NCBI RefSeq assembly: GCF_030064895.1
Contig: NZ_JASJEB010000017.1
Span: forward strand, 1 to 64,000
Direction: 5' to 3'
Length of the DNA: 64,000 nucleotides
From: Crocosphaera sp.
Lineage (GTDB): Bacteria; Cyanobacteriota; Cyanobacteriia; Cyanobacteriales; Microcystaceae
The position numbers and the translations under genes were made by a program. Positions within the stretch are counted from its first letter, which is position 1. Every line of letters begins with the position of its first letter. The notes below the pieces were generated by a model. It was given only the letters and a program-made list of their open reading frames with translations. It had not been told where the DNA came from and did not search any database. This document shows, one piece after another, positions 18,958-27,309 of the stretch.

Positions 18958-20073
18958 TTACTGTTTTGCTTCCTGCATTTTAGTTTGAGCAAATTCTAAC
19001 AATTTTTGTGCTTCTTCATAAGCAGTAGTTCCTTTTTCAACTTTTTTCAATTGATCCATGGTTATTTGCATTTTATTAATAAATAGTTTTTGTTGATTAG
19101 ATTCAACTCCATTAGCAAACTTTTTTTGGATACCTTGGATCTCTTTTTTGGCAATTTCTAAAGCTAATACTGATTGTTTCTCAACTTTACTATTTAGTTT
19201 GACAACACTCAAATTAGTTTCATATTCTGCCAATAAATCTTGTGTTTCTAAATAGCCTATTTCATTTTGAGAAATTGTTTCTAGTCTCCTAATAGCCTTT
19301 TGCCATAGTTGTTGGCATTCTTGCCATTTATCCACAGAATGAGGAGGGTTTGTACATAATTTTTTGGCCGATAAAGAAAAACTTTTAGCTGCTGTAATCA
19401 TTGTATTAGTTCTTTGTTTACCTGTTATATTTCCTGTAACAGATTGAAAGTCCCTCTGATAAATATTTAATTTTGAATTAACTAAAGTTGCTGCAAAAGT
19501 TTGAGGAGGTAATTGTTGTAATTCATCTAAAGATTGTTGCCAACTTCTAACAATTGTTTGTTTTTCTTCTGGTTCCGTTGCTTGTTGATAGTTTTGTTTA
19601 GCTTCTTGTAGTTTTTTATCGGTCTCTTGATATGTATTAAAAGCATTTTTTTGTTGAAAAATAATTGCTTCCATTCTGCCTATTTTTTTTCTAGCTGCTT
19701 CAAATTCATCTATGGTAAACTGCCAACTACAACTAAACATTTCGCAGTATCTTTTGGGTTCATAACCAATAAACCAAACAGGAAGTTTATCTAAATTGTC
19801 TTGAGCAAGTTTAACCTTTTCTTCCCCTAATTTTATATCATCAAAACTAGAAACATGATGAATAAGTTGATCCGCTTGTTCTACATGAGCGATCGCTTCT
19901 CGATAATTATGATCCATCTCAATATAACTCGGTAATAATAATAATGGAGCAACTTTTGAGACGGGACGACGTATCATAGGATAAGGTAGATTAACAAGGG
20001 AAATAAGTCCTACTAAACCCGCAGTTGTAACCGTTGTAATGCCTAGACCCCAAGCAATTAGTTTTAGTTTCAT
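18958..20073 (-). CDS. Membrane-anchored coiled-coil protein of unknown function
   Basis: I recognise no named family in this 371-residue protein. A single N-terminal hydrophobic helix (LIAWGLGITTVTTAGLVGLI) anchors a mostly helical body rich in Gln, Lys and Glu, with several coiled-coil-like stretches (about residues 130-170 and 290-370). Cysteines cluster in FSCSWQ and near CTNPPHSVDKWQECQQ. Proteins of this shape occur in cyanobacteria without assigned roles. It probably faces the periplasm or lumen. It lies upstream of mazG and downstream of lnt on the same strand. Confidence 0.7.
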   Translation of the reverse strand: MKLKLIAWGLGITTVTTAGLVGLISLVNLPYPMIRRPVSKVAPLLLLPSYIEMDHNYREAIAHVEQADQLIHHVSSFDDIKLGEEKVKLAQDNLDKLPVWFIGYEPKRYCEMFSCSWQFTIDEFEAARKKIGRMEAIIFQQKNAFNTYQETDKKLQEAKQNYQQATEPEEKQTIVRSWQQSLDELQQLPPQTFAATLVNSKLNIYQRDFQSVTGNITGKQRTNTMITAAKSFSLSAKKLCTNPPHSVDKWQECQQLWQKAIRRLETISQNEIGYLETQDLLAEYETNLSVVKLNSKVEKQSVLALEIAKKEIQGIQKKFANGVESNQQKLFINKMQITMDQLKKVEKGTTAYEEAQKLLEFAQTKMQEAKQ

Positions 20074-20174
20074 AATTAATAGTAACCAGTATATTCAATA
20101 TTAGTATTCCCCATATTGAACAATTTGTTATCATTTAGCATCATCCATTATATTTAGCAACTTTAAGAAATTCC

Positions 20175-21806
20175 TTATTTTTCATAATTATAATTAGCAA
20201 TCATCCATAATATTCCTGAAAAAATAGTTAAAATAATGGTCAACCAATCTCCCCATTTAACATATAAAGTTTTGTTATTTCGAGGATAAATAGTCCCTCG
20301 ATGTAGTTGATAAATATTCATATCTGATATCCATAAAGTTTTCCCTTTTGGGTTAACAATAGCAGAATATCCAGTATTAGTCGCCCTGGCCATCCATCTA
20401 TCAGTTTCAATCGCACGAATAACATCTTGTGCGTGATGTTGTGCAGGCATAATTTCACTATAATGGGCATTATTAGAAGCCGTAATAATAAACTCTCCTC
20501 CTGCATTTGCTTGGCGACGAAAATGCTCACTAAAAGCAGATTCATAACAAATTCCTGTGATTGCTTGACCAAAAGGAGTGTTAAATTTTTGCTCAGGTTT
20601 TCCTGCAATTAAATGACTATCTAAAGGAGACAATCTATCAATTATCTTCCCTAAAATATTCTCAAAAGGAATATACTCTCCAAGGGGAACCAATTTTACT
20701 TTATCAAAACGACTTAAAATATTTCCTGTATTTGTTATCATAAATAAACTATTAGTATAACTTCTATCTTGACTACCAAAAGCCCCAAGAATCACAGGGA
20801 CTTGCTGCCCTAAAATAGCCCGATAAAAAGAACTATTTTTCAGAATCTCATCTATATCAAATGGGAGAGCAGTTTCGGGAGTAATAATTAAATCAACATT
20901 TTGATTACTAAGTTTTTCATATCCTTTAGTGTAACCCTCAATCGCTTTTCTCCATCCAGCAGCATAGAGTTTTATAGTATTAGGAATATTTCCTTGAATA
21001 ATCCCCACATTTATCGCCTTATCTTCGTCATTAATTAAGGGTTGTATATATAAGTAAAGTCCACCCAAATGTAACAAGAATATTCCTAATATTCCTGTTA
21101 AAATTAATAGTGAAAATTGTTTTTTATTTTGAGAGTAAAGCAAAATAGACTCGGCAAAAATACCATTAATAGCGACAATAGCAGCCGTAACTGTAGAATA
21201 ACCCGATAATTTTGTTAATTGTAAAATAATCAAATTATTAGGACTCTGAGTGTAAGATAAAGAAGTCCACCACAAAGCACCTTGATTCCAAAGTAATTCT
21301 AATAAACACCAAATTGCTACACCAAAACTAACCCTTGAAATTGCTGTAAAAATATTATTTTTTACCCATATATTTTTTTCAATACCTGTCCCTTCTTCCC
21401 TATTACCTATTTCCTTACTCCCAATAAAAAAACGTAAAATAATAGACCAAATAGTAACTAATATAGCACCCCAAATAGTAATAAATAACCAGCAAAAAAG
21501 AGCAATTAACACACTAAATATCCAAGGAACACCCATCCAAGTCATCGGATGAATACCAGTGATCCAAAATAAAGAAAAACCATGATAAGCAAATCCCCAA
21601 ATAAAAGCGATTAAGCTTGTTTCATTAACAATAATAGTTCTAATTTTTAACTTATTTTGCAACTCCATTCTTAAGGAAAAGTTATTATTAGATACAGTAA
21701 ATAACCATAAGGGAATTAATGCGATCCAAGCCAAGTAAAATGCAGAAAAGGGAGCAGTTGTCAAGCCCATTAATAAACCACTTATAGCAGTTAATAATAA
21801 TTTCAT
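20175..21806 (-). CDS. lnt: Apolipoprotein N-acyltransferase
   Basis: The 543-residue membrane enzyme adds the third acyl chain to lipoproteins. About six to eight membrane helices (residues 1-255) precede a nitrilase domain. The catalytic glutamate is E311 in ITPETALPF, the lysine is in FDKVKLVPLGEYIPFE (about 369), and the nucleophile is C420 in TGICYESAF. A last hydrophobic helix closes the protein. All three triad residues are present. Lipoproteins with clear lipoboxes are encoded nearby, for instance at 16297 and 59496. Confidence 0.9.
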   Translation of the reverse strand: MKLLLTAISGLLMGLTTAPFSAFYLAWIALIPLWLFTVSNNNFSLRMELQNKLKIRTIIVNETSLIAFIWGFAYHGFSLFWITGIHPMTWMGVPWIFSVLIALFCWLFITIWGAILVTIWSIILRFFIGSKEIGNREEGTGIEKNIWVKNNIFTAISRVSFGVAIWCLLELLWNQGALWWTSLSYTQSPNNLIILQLTKLSGYSTVTAAIVAINGIFAESILLYSQNKKQFSLLILTGILGIFLLHLGGLYLYIQPLINDEDKAINVGIIQGNIPNTIKLYAAGWRKAIEGYTKGYEKLSNQNVDLIITPETALPFDIDEILKNSSFYRAILGQQVPVILGAFGSQDRSYTNSLFMITNTGNILSRFDKVKLVPLGEYIPFENILGKIIDRLSPLDSHLIAGKPEQKFNTPFGQAITGICYESAFSEHFRRQANAGGEFIITASNNAHYSEIMPAQHHAQDVIRAIETDRWMARATNTGYSAIVNPKGKTLWISDMNIYQLHRGTIYPRNNKTLYVKWGDWLTIILTIFSGILWMIANYNYEK

Positions 21807-21832
21807 GATAATAGTTAATAATTTATATAAAG

Positions 21833-21860
21833 GTAGGGGTCAACAAGCGTTAACCCCTAC
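21833..21860. repeat. 28-bp palindrome, GTAG...CTAC type (1)
   Basis: GTAGGGGTCAAC and GTTAACCCCTAC flank a four-base centre with one mismatch in the arms. It lies between lnt and the upstream small gene. It has the same length and ends as the palindromes at 51815 and 60840. Confidence 0.8.
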
Positions 21861-21886
21861 AAAATTTCTACTTTTTCTAACAACGA

Positions 21887-22435
21887 TTATTCATTACGGC
21901 CAGGAAACAAACTAGGGGGAAAATCCTGTTCTGCTAAACAAATATTCATTGCTCGCATCGGTTCCATATCTATAACTTCTCTAGCAGTAGCAATAACACA
22001 TTCAGAATAAAAACCAGGCCGTGAACTCGTACGACAAGAACTTAATAAAGTTAATAAGTTCATATCTTCTCCATCCTTTTCCGAATCAATGCTTGCTAAA
22101 CTAGGAACAGCGTTATAAATATCAGCAACACAGTTTCCTAAATCAATGGGTCTTCTGACTTGAAAACAAGCATTTAAAGAGTCATCTCCATCGATAGGAG
22201 TTGCATTACCTATCATACTGACACATTCTGATAATTCTTTAGGAATCAGTGCATTAGAACAAGCAATAGCTGCATCTTCTCCTGATACATTAAACTTTTG
22301 TAATTGTGTCACACAAACACTATATTGGTTCCAGTCTCTGGCCTGCACCATAGGAACGGTGAACAACCCTAAACCAACGGAAACAGGAAACACTCCTAAC
22401 CCACGAAATAAACGATTTAATAACATGATTATCAC
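21887..22435 (-). CDS. Secreted Cys-containing protein of unknown function
   Basis: I do not recognise a family. The 182-residue product has a signal peptide (LFRGLGVFPVSVGLGLFTVP, cleavage near VQARD). A mature part carries evenly spaced cysteines in repeats of the type CV...AAIAC.., CVSMI..ACF, CVADI.., CVIAT..ICLAEQ, which suggests a helical disulfide-bonded periplasmic protein. It lies between lnt and an IscB relic. ATG at 22435. Confidence 0.62.
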   Translation of the reverse strand: MIIMLLNRLFRGLGVFPVSVGLGLFTVPMVQARDWNQYSVCVTQLQKFNVSGEDAAIACSNALIPKELSECVSMIGNATPIDGDDSLNACFQVRRPIDLGNCVADIYNAVPSLASIDSEKDGEDMNLLTLLSSCRTSSRPGFYSECVIATAREVIDMEPMRAMNICLAEQDFPPSLFPGRNE

Positions 22436-22480
22436 TGTTTGAAACAGTATTCTTAAAGTATCAACGAATCAAGCGAGAGT

Positions 22481-22505
22481 CCCCACGCTCAGGCACGGCG
22501 TGGGG
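22481..22505. other. Hairpin CCCCACGC/GCGTGGGG, insertion-sequence-end-like
   Basis: An 8-bp perfect stem with a nine-base loop, preceded by AAGCGAGAGT and followed by GGAGGT-like bases. The layout resembles the stem near the right end and omega-RNA 3' end of IS200/IS605-type elements (from memory of the family; inference). No transposase frame surrounds it. Confidence 0.45.
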
Positions 22506-22516
22506 AGGTAGAGCGT

Positions 22517-22549
22517 GTGATTTTCGAGGTTCGATGCCTCGAAAATCAC
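22517..22549. other. 13-bp perfect hairpin with TTCGATG loop
   Basis: GTGATTTTCGAGG pairs perfectly with CCTCGAAAATCAC around the seven-base loop TTCGATG. It directly follows the GC-rich hairpin and abuts the stop of the IscB relic at 22552. It may be a terminator or an element end; no T-run follows. Confidence 0.6.
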
Positions 22550-22551
22550 AA

Positions 22552-22785
22552 TTATCTTGCGATACATAACTTAGAACTCCTACTTAATAAACGAACATTC
22601 TTGGGATTAAACTGACCAATTCTTTTCCAGTTATGGTCATAGATTGAGACATTTTTAGAAGATTTACTATTGGTAAATCCTCCAATCCATCCCCTTATAA
22701 CTTGTCCTTTGCGACTGCTTTCTACATAGTCCCCAGACCGAAATCCAAAGCGATAGCGGGTCGAGGTAGTTGACAATCTACGAGA
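22552..22785 (-). pseudogene. C-terminal fragment of an IscB-type (HNH, RRxRR) nuclease
   Basis: The frame reads RYRFGFRSGDYVES, GWIGGF, DHNWKRIGQF and NVRLLSRSSKL, which matches what I know of the C-terminal tail of IscB proteins of IS200/IS605-type elements. It is only about 78 residues long (IscB is roughly 400-500) and is preceded in frame by a TAA. No ATG exists; the nearest start is a TTG at 22776. The RuvC, bridge-helix and HNH parts are missing, so it is a relic. Two hairpins lie just beyond its stop codon. Identification is from memory of motif shape and should be searched. Confidence 0.6.
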
Positions 22786-22822
22786 TTACTTGGATTTTAA
22801 CAAAAGATTTAGTAAAGTTACC

Positions 22823-23428
22823 TTAAAGCTCAAAATTTTCTTCAAACCATCCACGAGTCATGGGTTGTTCTACCATTAACCCTTCTCCTCCCAATAATTT
22901 TAAGGGTTCCCCTTCAACAGATAACCAAACTTGACCCTTCCCATGTAAACTGGTCGCAGTGTACAACAATTGCGCTAAACGTCCCTTCATAGAAGCACTA
23001 CCACCCCCTGTAGTGAATTCAGAAGAAAGATCAATCAACACCCCATTATCCTCCAATTTCAGGCTTAATAACCTAGTATTTGGGGGTATAGTGGTGTTAT
23101 GTTCAGAACTCTGGGGCCCTGATAATAAATCTTTAACCGCAGTTTCTAGAATTTCTTGTTCTGTTAAAGACTTTGAGAAGGTTAAAGGACTCTCTTGCAG
23201 TTGTAAGAGATCGTCTCTACTGTCTAACCAATATACTTGTGCTTGTCCTTTCTTTGCAGAAGGTTGACTAATGGGACTTTCTCTAGGGGTTGGGGCAGGA
23301 ATATCAGTATAATTACTTAAACTACGGATAGCCCACCAAGTGGAGACAGTTCCAGCAGTTACCATTGCTGCAAAAATTCCCGCAATAAAACCAGTAGAGG
23401 AACGATGTTGACGTTCATGATCTTGCAT
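22823..23428 (-). CDS. Membrane-anchored GerMN domain protein
   Basis: The 201-residue protein has one N-terminal membrane helix (GFIAGIFAAMVTAGTVSTWWA) and a GerMN domain: AVKDLLSGP, IPPNTRLLSLKLEDNGVLIDLSSEF, then MKGRLAQLLYTATS. GerMN domains, first seen in spore germination protein GerM, occur widely outside sporulating bacteria in exported proteins and are thought to bind cell-wall or other extracytoplasmic ligands. Here it is probably periplasmic. A Pro/Ser-rich linker joins anchor and domain. ATG at 23428. Confidence 0.82.
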   Translation of the reverse strand: MQDHERQHRSSTGFIAGIFAAMVTAGTVSTWWAIRSLSNYTDIPAPTPRESPISQPSAKKGQAQVYWLDSRDDLLQLQESPLTFSKSLTEQEILETAVKDLLSGPQSSEHNTTIPPNTRLLSLKLEDNGVLIDLSSEFTTGGGSASMKGRLAQLLYTATSLHGKGQVWLSVEGEPLKLLGGEGLMVEQPMTRGWFEENFEL

Positions 23429-23925
23429 ATTATTTTCCTCTTATCTTTCTTTATCCTAATATGACGATTCTAGCCTAGATAACAGTTCCTCCGTTGATGT
23501 TTAAATAATAGTTTATCGAATGAATTTACTCCCCCTCTTCCCAGACTTGTCACATTCCCAGTCAAACTTCAAGGATGATTTTTCTAAAGAAATGGAATAG
23601 TCCCAATTTTTGCTCAGTAAAAACACTTAAACATCAGTAATTGAAACAGTTTAAATCTTTATATTTCATATCAGTATACCCCCCGTTATCAATAATACTT
23701 AAAACACTTATAATGCACTTATTGTGATCGCCCAAAAGCTTTAAATAGTCTTTGAGTTTCTAAATATTTCAATGTTTATTATGAAGAAATTTTTAAACAG
23801 ATAATCTTCATGAAAACTAGCTGTTTGATTATTTTTAAAGCTTGCATTCAAACTGAGTAAATATTTAGTTCTGATGACAAATACATAAGCAAGATATCTA
23901 AGAGATTACGGAGGTAATTGTAACG
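23429..23925. other. 497-bp intergenic region between GerMN and protease genes
   Basis: This AT-rich divergent region must hold promoters for both genes. A TATAAT hexamer at 23707-23712 is a candidate -10 for the rightward protease, and GGAGG at about 23910 is its ribosome site, some 11 bases before the ATG at 23926. I see no frame of note and no strong hairpin. Confidence 0.5.
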
Positions 23926-26013
23926 ATGGTTTTTAATAACCAGGGACAGCGTATGGATGGCAATGGTCAGGCTATTGTGATTATAGATACAGGAATTGAC
24001 TTAAATCATCCTTTTTTTGGTCCAGACCTAGATAATAATGGAGTAGCAGATAGTATTGTTTACCACTACGATTATGCAGCAACTCCACTACAAAATACTA
24101 ATGATCCCACTAGCAATGATGATAACAATGCCAGCGATTCTGACAGTCATGGGAGTCATGTAGCCAGTATTGCAGCTTCAAGTGATGCCAATTATGAAGG
24201 AATAGCTCCTGGTGCTGATATTATTGTCCTCAAAGTTTTTGATCCGAACAATAGCGGCAATTTTTATGATATAGAACAAGCTTTACAATGGGTGGTTGCC
24301 AATGAGGACGTATATAATATTGCCAGTGTCAATATGTCTCTCAGCAATGGAGGTAACTATGTCAACCCGATAGATTTTGGCATTATCGCAGATGAAATAC
24401 AGCAATTAGCTCAAGAAGATGTAATTGTAGTTTCTGCTGCCGGTAATACAGGACAGTTCGGTGTATCCTATCCCGCTGCTAACCGTTACTCTTTAGCAGT
24501 TTCCTCCGTCGATGATTACACCAATAGACAAATTTCTTCCTTTTCTCAACATCATCCCGATTTAACCGATGTCTTTGCCGACGGGCACAATATTAGAGCC
24601 GCCAATCAAAACGGCGGAACAACCGTTAAATCAGGAACCAGTATGGCTGCTCCTGCGGTTAGTGGAGCGATCGCCGTAGCGCAACAGTTAGCTGAACAAG
24701 AATTAGGCAGAAGATTAACTTTTGATGAAATTAAAACCTTACTCTCACAAGGGGATGACGTTGTAGGTCAGTATGCAGATCAGTATCAAGGAAAAGTATT
24801 AAACATCGACAAATTAGGCAATGCTATCCTAGATATGGTAGAACCTGTTGAACCTGTTCAACCTCCCAGTGAGATGGTCATTGCTCAAGTAAGTGAAATC
24901 ACTGATTTAGACCATAATAGTCAAACCATTCTTTTTGACCAGAACTTTATTAATCCTGTTATCTTTGCTCAACCCCTATCTTATAATGGTGGCGATGCTT
25001 CCACCGTCAGAATTACTGATATTCAAGGCGATCGCTTCTCAGTGCAACTTCAAGAACCTGATACACTCGATGTCATTCATACAAAAGAAAGTTCTGGTTT
25101 CTTAGTATTTGAGAAAGGGATCTGGGAACTGTCTGATGGCACTATTATCGAAGTCGGGACTGTCACTACCGATGCCACTACTGTATCTGGTTGGGAAAGC
25201 ATAACCTTTACTAATAATTTTGACAATGCACCCATAGTTTTAACCCAAGTTCAAACCGATAACGATGAAACATTTGTGCAAACTCGTCAAAGGAATATCA
25301 CTGAAAATGGATTTGAGCTTGCCTTACAAGAAGAAGAAGCTTATCTTGATACTGGACACGGTGCAGAAACCATCGCTTGGTTAGCCATTTCTCCAGGGAC
25401 AGGTAACTGGGATGGCAACGCTTTTATGGCAGGGAATACGGGGGATCAAGTTACCGACAACTGGCATACTATTAACTTTGGTAACATCTTCAACAACGCC
25501 CCTAAATTGTTCGGTAATATTGCCACTTATGATGGAGCTGACCCTGGTGGATTAAGAACTCAAAATCTCAATAATGGGTCTGTTCAAATCAAGATTGACG
25601 AAGATATCAGTAATGATAGCGAAGTCGTTCACATGACAGAAAATATTAATTACTTTGCCATTGAAGCAACAGGTACCTTGAAAGGATCAGAATTTTCTGA
25701 TCCTATAACTGGTTTAGTTGTTAACCAAGTAGGAACAACTAATAACGATACTTTTGTAGTTGGAAATGCCCAAGAATCATTGTACGACACTTACGGACAA
25801 CAAGATTATTTGGAAATCTCTGGGTTTAATAGCTCCCAAGATGTCATTCAATTATACGGAACAGCCTCTAATTATGCCCTGGGTGTTTCTCCTTCTGGAA
25901 GTAATGATCAAGGAATCTTTTTGAAAGTTGCTGGTATGAAAGATGAGTTAGTAGCAATTGTTAAAAATAGCAATAACTTGGATTTAAACAGTAATGACTT
26001 TGCCTTTGTTTAA
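23926..26013 (+). CDS. S8 (subtilisin-like) protease with C-terminal beta modules
   Basis: In the 695-residue protein, the catalytic triad is D21 (VIIDTGIDLNHP), H75 (SHGSHVA) and S239 (SGTSMAAP), with N174 (AAGNTG) as oxyanion residue. No signal peptide or propeptide precedes the catalytic domain. Residues about 318-590 form two or three beta-rich modules resembling H-type lectin repeats (NNAPKLFGNIATYDGAD). The last 100 residues resemble the tails of hemolysin-type exported proteins. Type I secretion is therefore likely (inference). It ends 7 bp from the convergent DUF2993 gene. GGAGG supports ATG 23926. Confidence 0.86.
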   Translation: MVFNNQGQRMDGNGQAIVIIDTGIDLNHPFFGPDLDNNGVADSIVYHYDYAATPLQNTNDPTSNDDNNASDSDSHGSHVASIAASSDANYEGIAPGADIIVLKVFDPNNSGNFYDIEQALQWVVANEDVYNIASVNMSLSNGGNYVNPIDFGIIADEIQQLAQEDVIVVSAAGNTGQFGVSYPAANRYSLAVSSVDDYTNRQISSFSQHHPDLTDVFADGHNIRAANQNGGTTVKSGTSMAAPAVSGAIAVAQQLAEQELGRRLTFDEIKTLLSQGDDVVGQYADQYQGKVLNIDKLGNAILDMVEPVEPVQPPSEMVIAQVSEITDLDHNSQTILFDQNFINPVIFAQPLSYNGGDASTVRITDIQGDRFSVQLQEPDTLDVIHTKESSGFLVFEKGIWELSDGTIIEVGTVTTDATTVSGWESITFTNNFDNAPIVLTQVQTDNDETFVQTRQRNITENGFELALQEEEAYLDTGHGAETIAWLAISPGTGNWDGNAFMAGNTGDQVTDNWHTINFGNIFNNAPKLFGNIATYDGADPGGLRTQNLNNGSVQIKIDEDISNDSEVVHMTENINYFAIEATGTLKGSEFSDPITGLVVNQVGTTNNDTFVVGNAQESLYDTYGQQDYLEISGFNSSQDVIQLYGTASNYALGVSPSGSNDQGIFLKVAGMKDELVAIVKNSNNLDLNSNDFAFV

Positions 26014-26020
26014 CTCTAAA

Positions 26021-26830
26021 CTACTCATCATCTTCCACTGGAGAGAGACGAAAAAAAGCAGCAATATTTAAGCTTTCCTCGTTCATATTCGCCTGTAAAA
26101 CCCGGACTAAAAATCCTTGGTCAGCAAAAATGTCTAGACTTAATTGATCGCTAATTCCTGCCAGTAAGATATTAGTAAATCTTGGGGAGAGCTTTCTATC
26201 ATTAATAATGGCACTTAGATCCATTAATTTAATCATTTTACCTTCTTCTATTGAAAACCCAACTTCTGCGGTGATCGCTAGTTGGGTAGGAAACTCTCCT
26301 TCTTCTCCGTTTTGTTCTAATTCTATTTCTAATGCCAGACGATTTTCTGCCATAAAATTAAGTTGTAATTTTAAAATATTAAAACTTGGTGCTTCTGGAG
26401 GTAGAACTGTATCAATTAGTGCTTGTAATTGTTCTCTAATTCCAGAAGATTCCAAGGCTAAATTGAGATCATCTTCTTTAATAACTAGGCGAATAGCACC
26501 TTGAAAAGGTTTATTTAAAGAAGACTGAATGCTTTTAATACCGCTTAAAGATTGAATTTTATTAATATTTATATCAAGAGGATCGGTTTCCAGTTCCAGG
26601 GTATCTATCCTTAAATCATCAATAATTTCTACTCCACGACTAGCGATGCGAATGCGATCGATCTTTCCGGCCACAGGTTGATAACTAGGGGTATTATCAA
26701 CCCTGACAGCCAATGTTTCCACACTTTTGACCTGGGAACGTAACTGCTCAGCAACCACACTATCCACTACCAACCCTAAAGGAGAAATTATAGTGATTAA
26801 ACTTGATAAAAAAATAGTAAAAACTTCCAT
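26021..26830 (-). CDS. DUF2993 (LmeA-like) lipid-binding protein
   Basis: The 269-residue protein has an N-terminal hydrophobic segment and the DUF2993 pattern: VDSVVAEQLRSQVKSVETLAVRVDNTPSYQ, the start of the domain known from mycobacterial LmeA and abundant in cyanobacteria. It also has the amphipathic strand IRIASRGVEIIDDLRIDTLELET. The fold is thought to bind phospholipid at a membrane surface. Its specific role in cyanobacteria is not established. It converges on the S8 protease gene and lies upstream of nothing obvious. ATG at 26830. Confidence 0.82.
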   Translation of the reverse strand: MEVFTIFLSSLITIISPLGLVVDSVVAEQLRSQVKSVETLAVRVDNTPSYQPVAGKIDRIRIASRGVEIIDDLRIDTLELETDPLDININKIQSLSGIKSIQSSLNKPFQGAIRLVIKEDDLNLALESSGIREQLQALIDTVLPPEAPSFNILKLQLNFMAENRLALEIELEQNGEEGEFPTQLAITAEVGFSIEEGKMIKLMDLSAIINDRKLSPRFTNILLAGISDQLSLDIFADQGFLVRVLQANMNEESLNIAAFFRLSPVEDDE

Positions 26831-26877
26831 AAAAATAGCTAATTTAATTCAATTTTCTTGAGGGTAACACAGAATTA

Positions 26878-27189
26878 CTAATCTAAAATCCATTCAGAAC
26901 TTTTGTCTCCCAAGTCCAAAGGAATACTCACCGCTTTTCCTAGACGGGGACGTTCTTTGGTGGTTTCCAAATAGTTAATAATTTGTTGTTGACTACCCCA
27001 AGCTGTTAAATAATTAGCGATCGCATTCAAATGTTCAAAATATTCCTGTTCAGTCATGGGAAAAGAAGCTTGTTCAAGGTATTTCCACATAACTTGACAA
27101 AAAATCTTTCCTTTGACCTTTCTTAACTGTATATCGTAGGATCTACCCCATTTACTGTAGAGTAGTTGGTGTAAGTCTTGTCCAGTCAT
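26878..27189 (-). CDS. DUF3067 family protein
   Basis: The 103-residue protein matches the cyanobacterial/plastid DUF3067 family (MTGQDLHQLLYSKWGRSYDIQLRKV at the start, then VMWKYLEQASFPMTEQEYFEHL). There is no signal peptide or membrane helix. A role in thylakoid protein biogenesis has been suggested for plant homologues, but I would not assert it here. It lies 47 bp upstream of the DUF2993 gene on the same strand and may share its transcript. Confidence 0.82.
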   Translation of the reverse strand: MTGQDLHQLLYSKWGRSYDIQLRKVKGKIFCQVMWKYLEQASFPMTEQEYFEHLNAIANYLTAWGSQQQIINYLETTKERPRLGKAVSIPLDLGDKSSEWILD

Positions 27190-27309
27190 AGTTGTTTTCT
27201 CTCTTGATCATTAAAATCCCTTCTATAGGGTTATAACAAAAAGTTAAACTAAACCGCATCCATGTTCAAACCATTAGTTTTAAAACTTATTAAGGAAAAA
27301 GATGTGAGC

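Noticed and set aside
20318-20612. Frames of 61-96 codons within lnt on both strands
   Set aside because: They lie wholly inside the nitrilase domain of lnt, whose catalytic motifs prove its frame.
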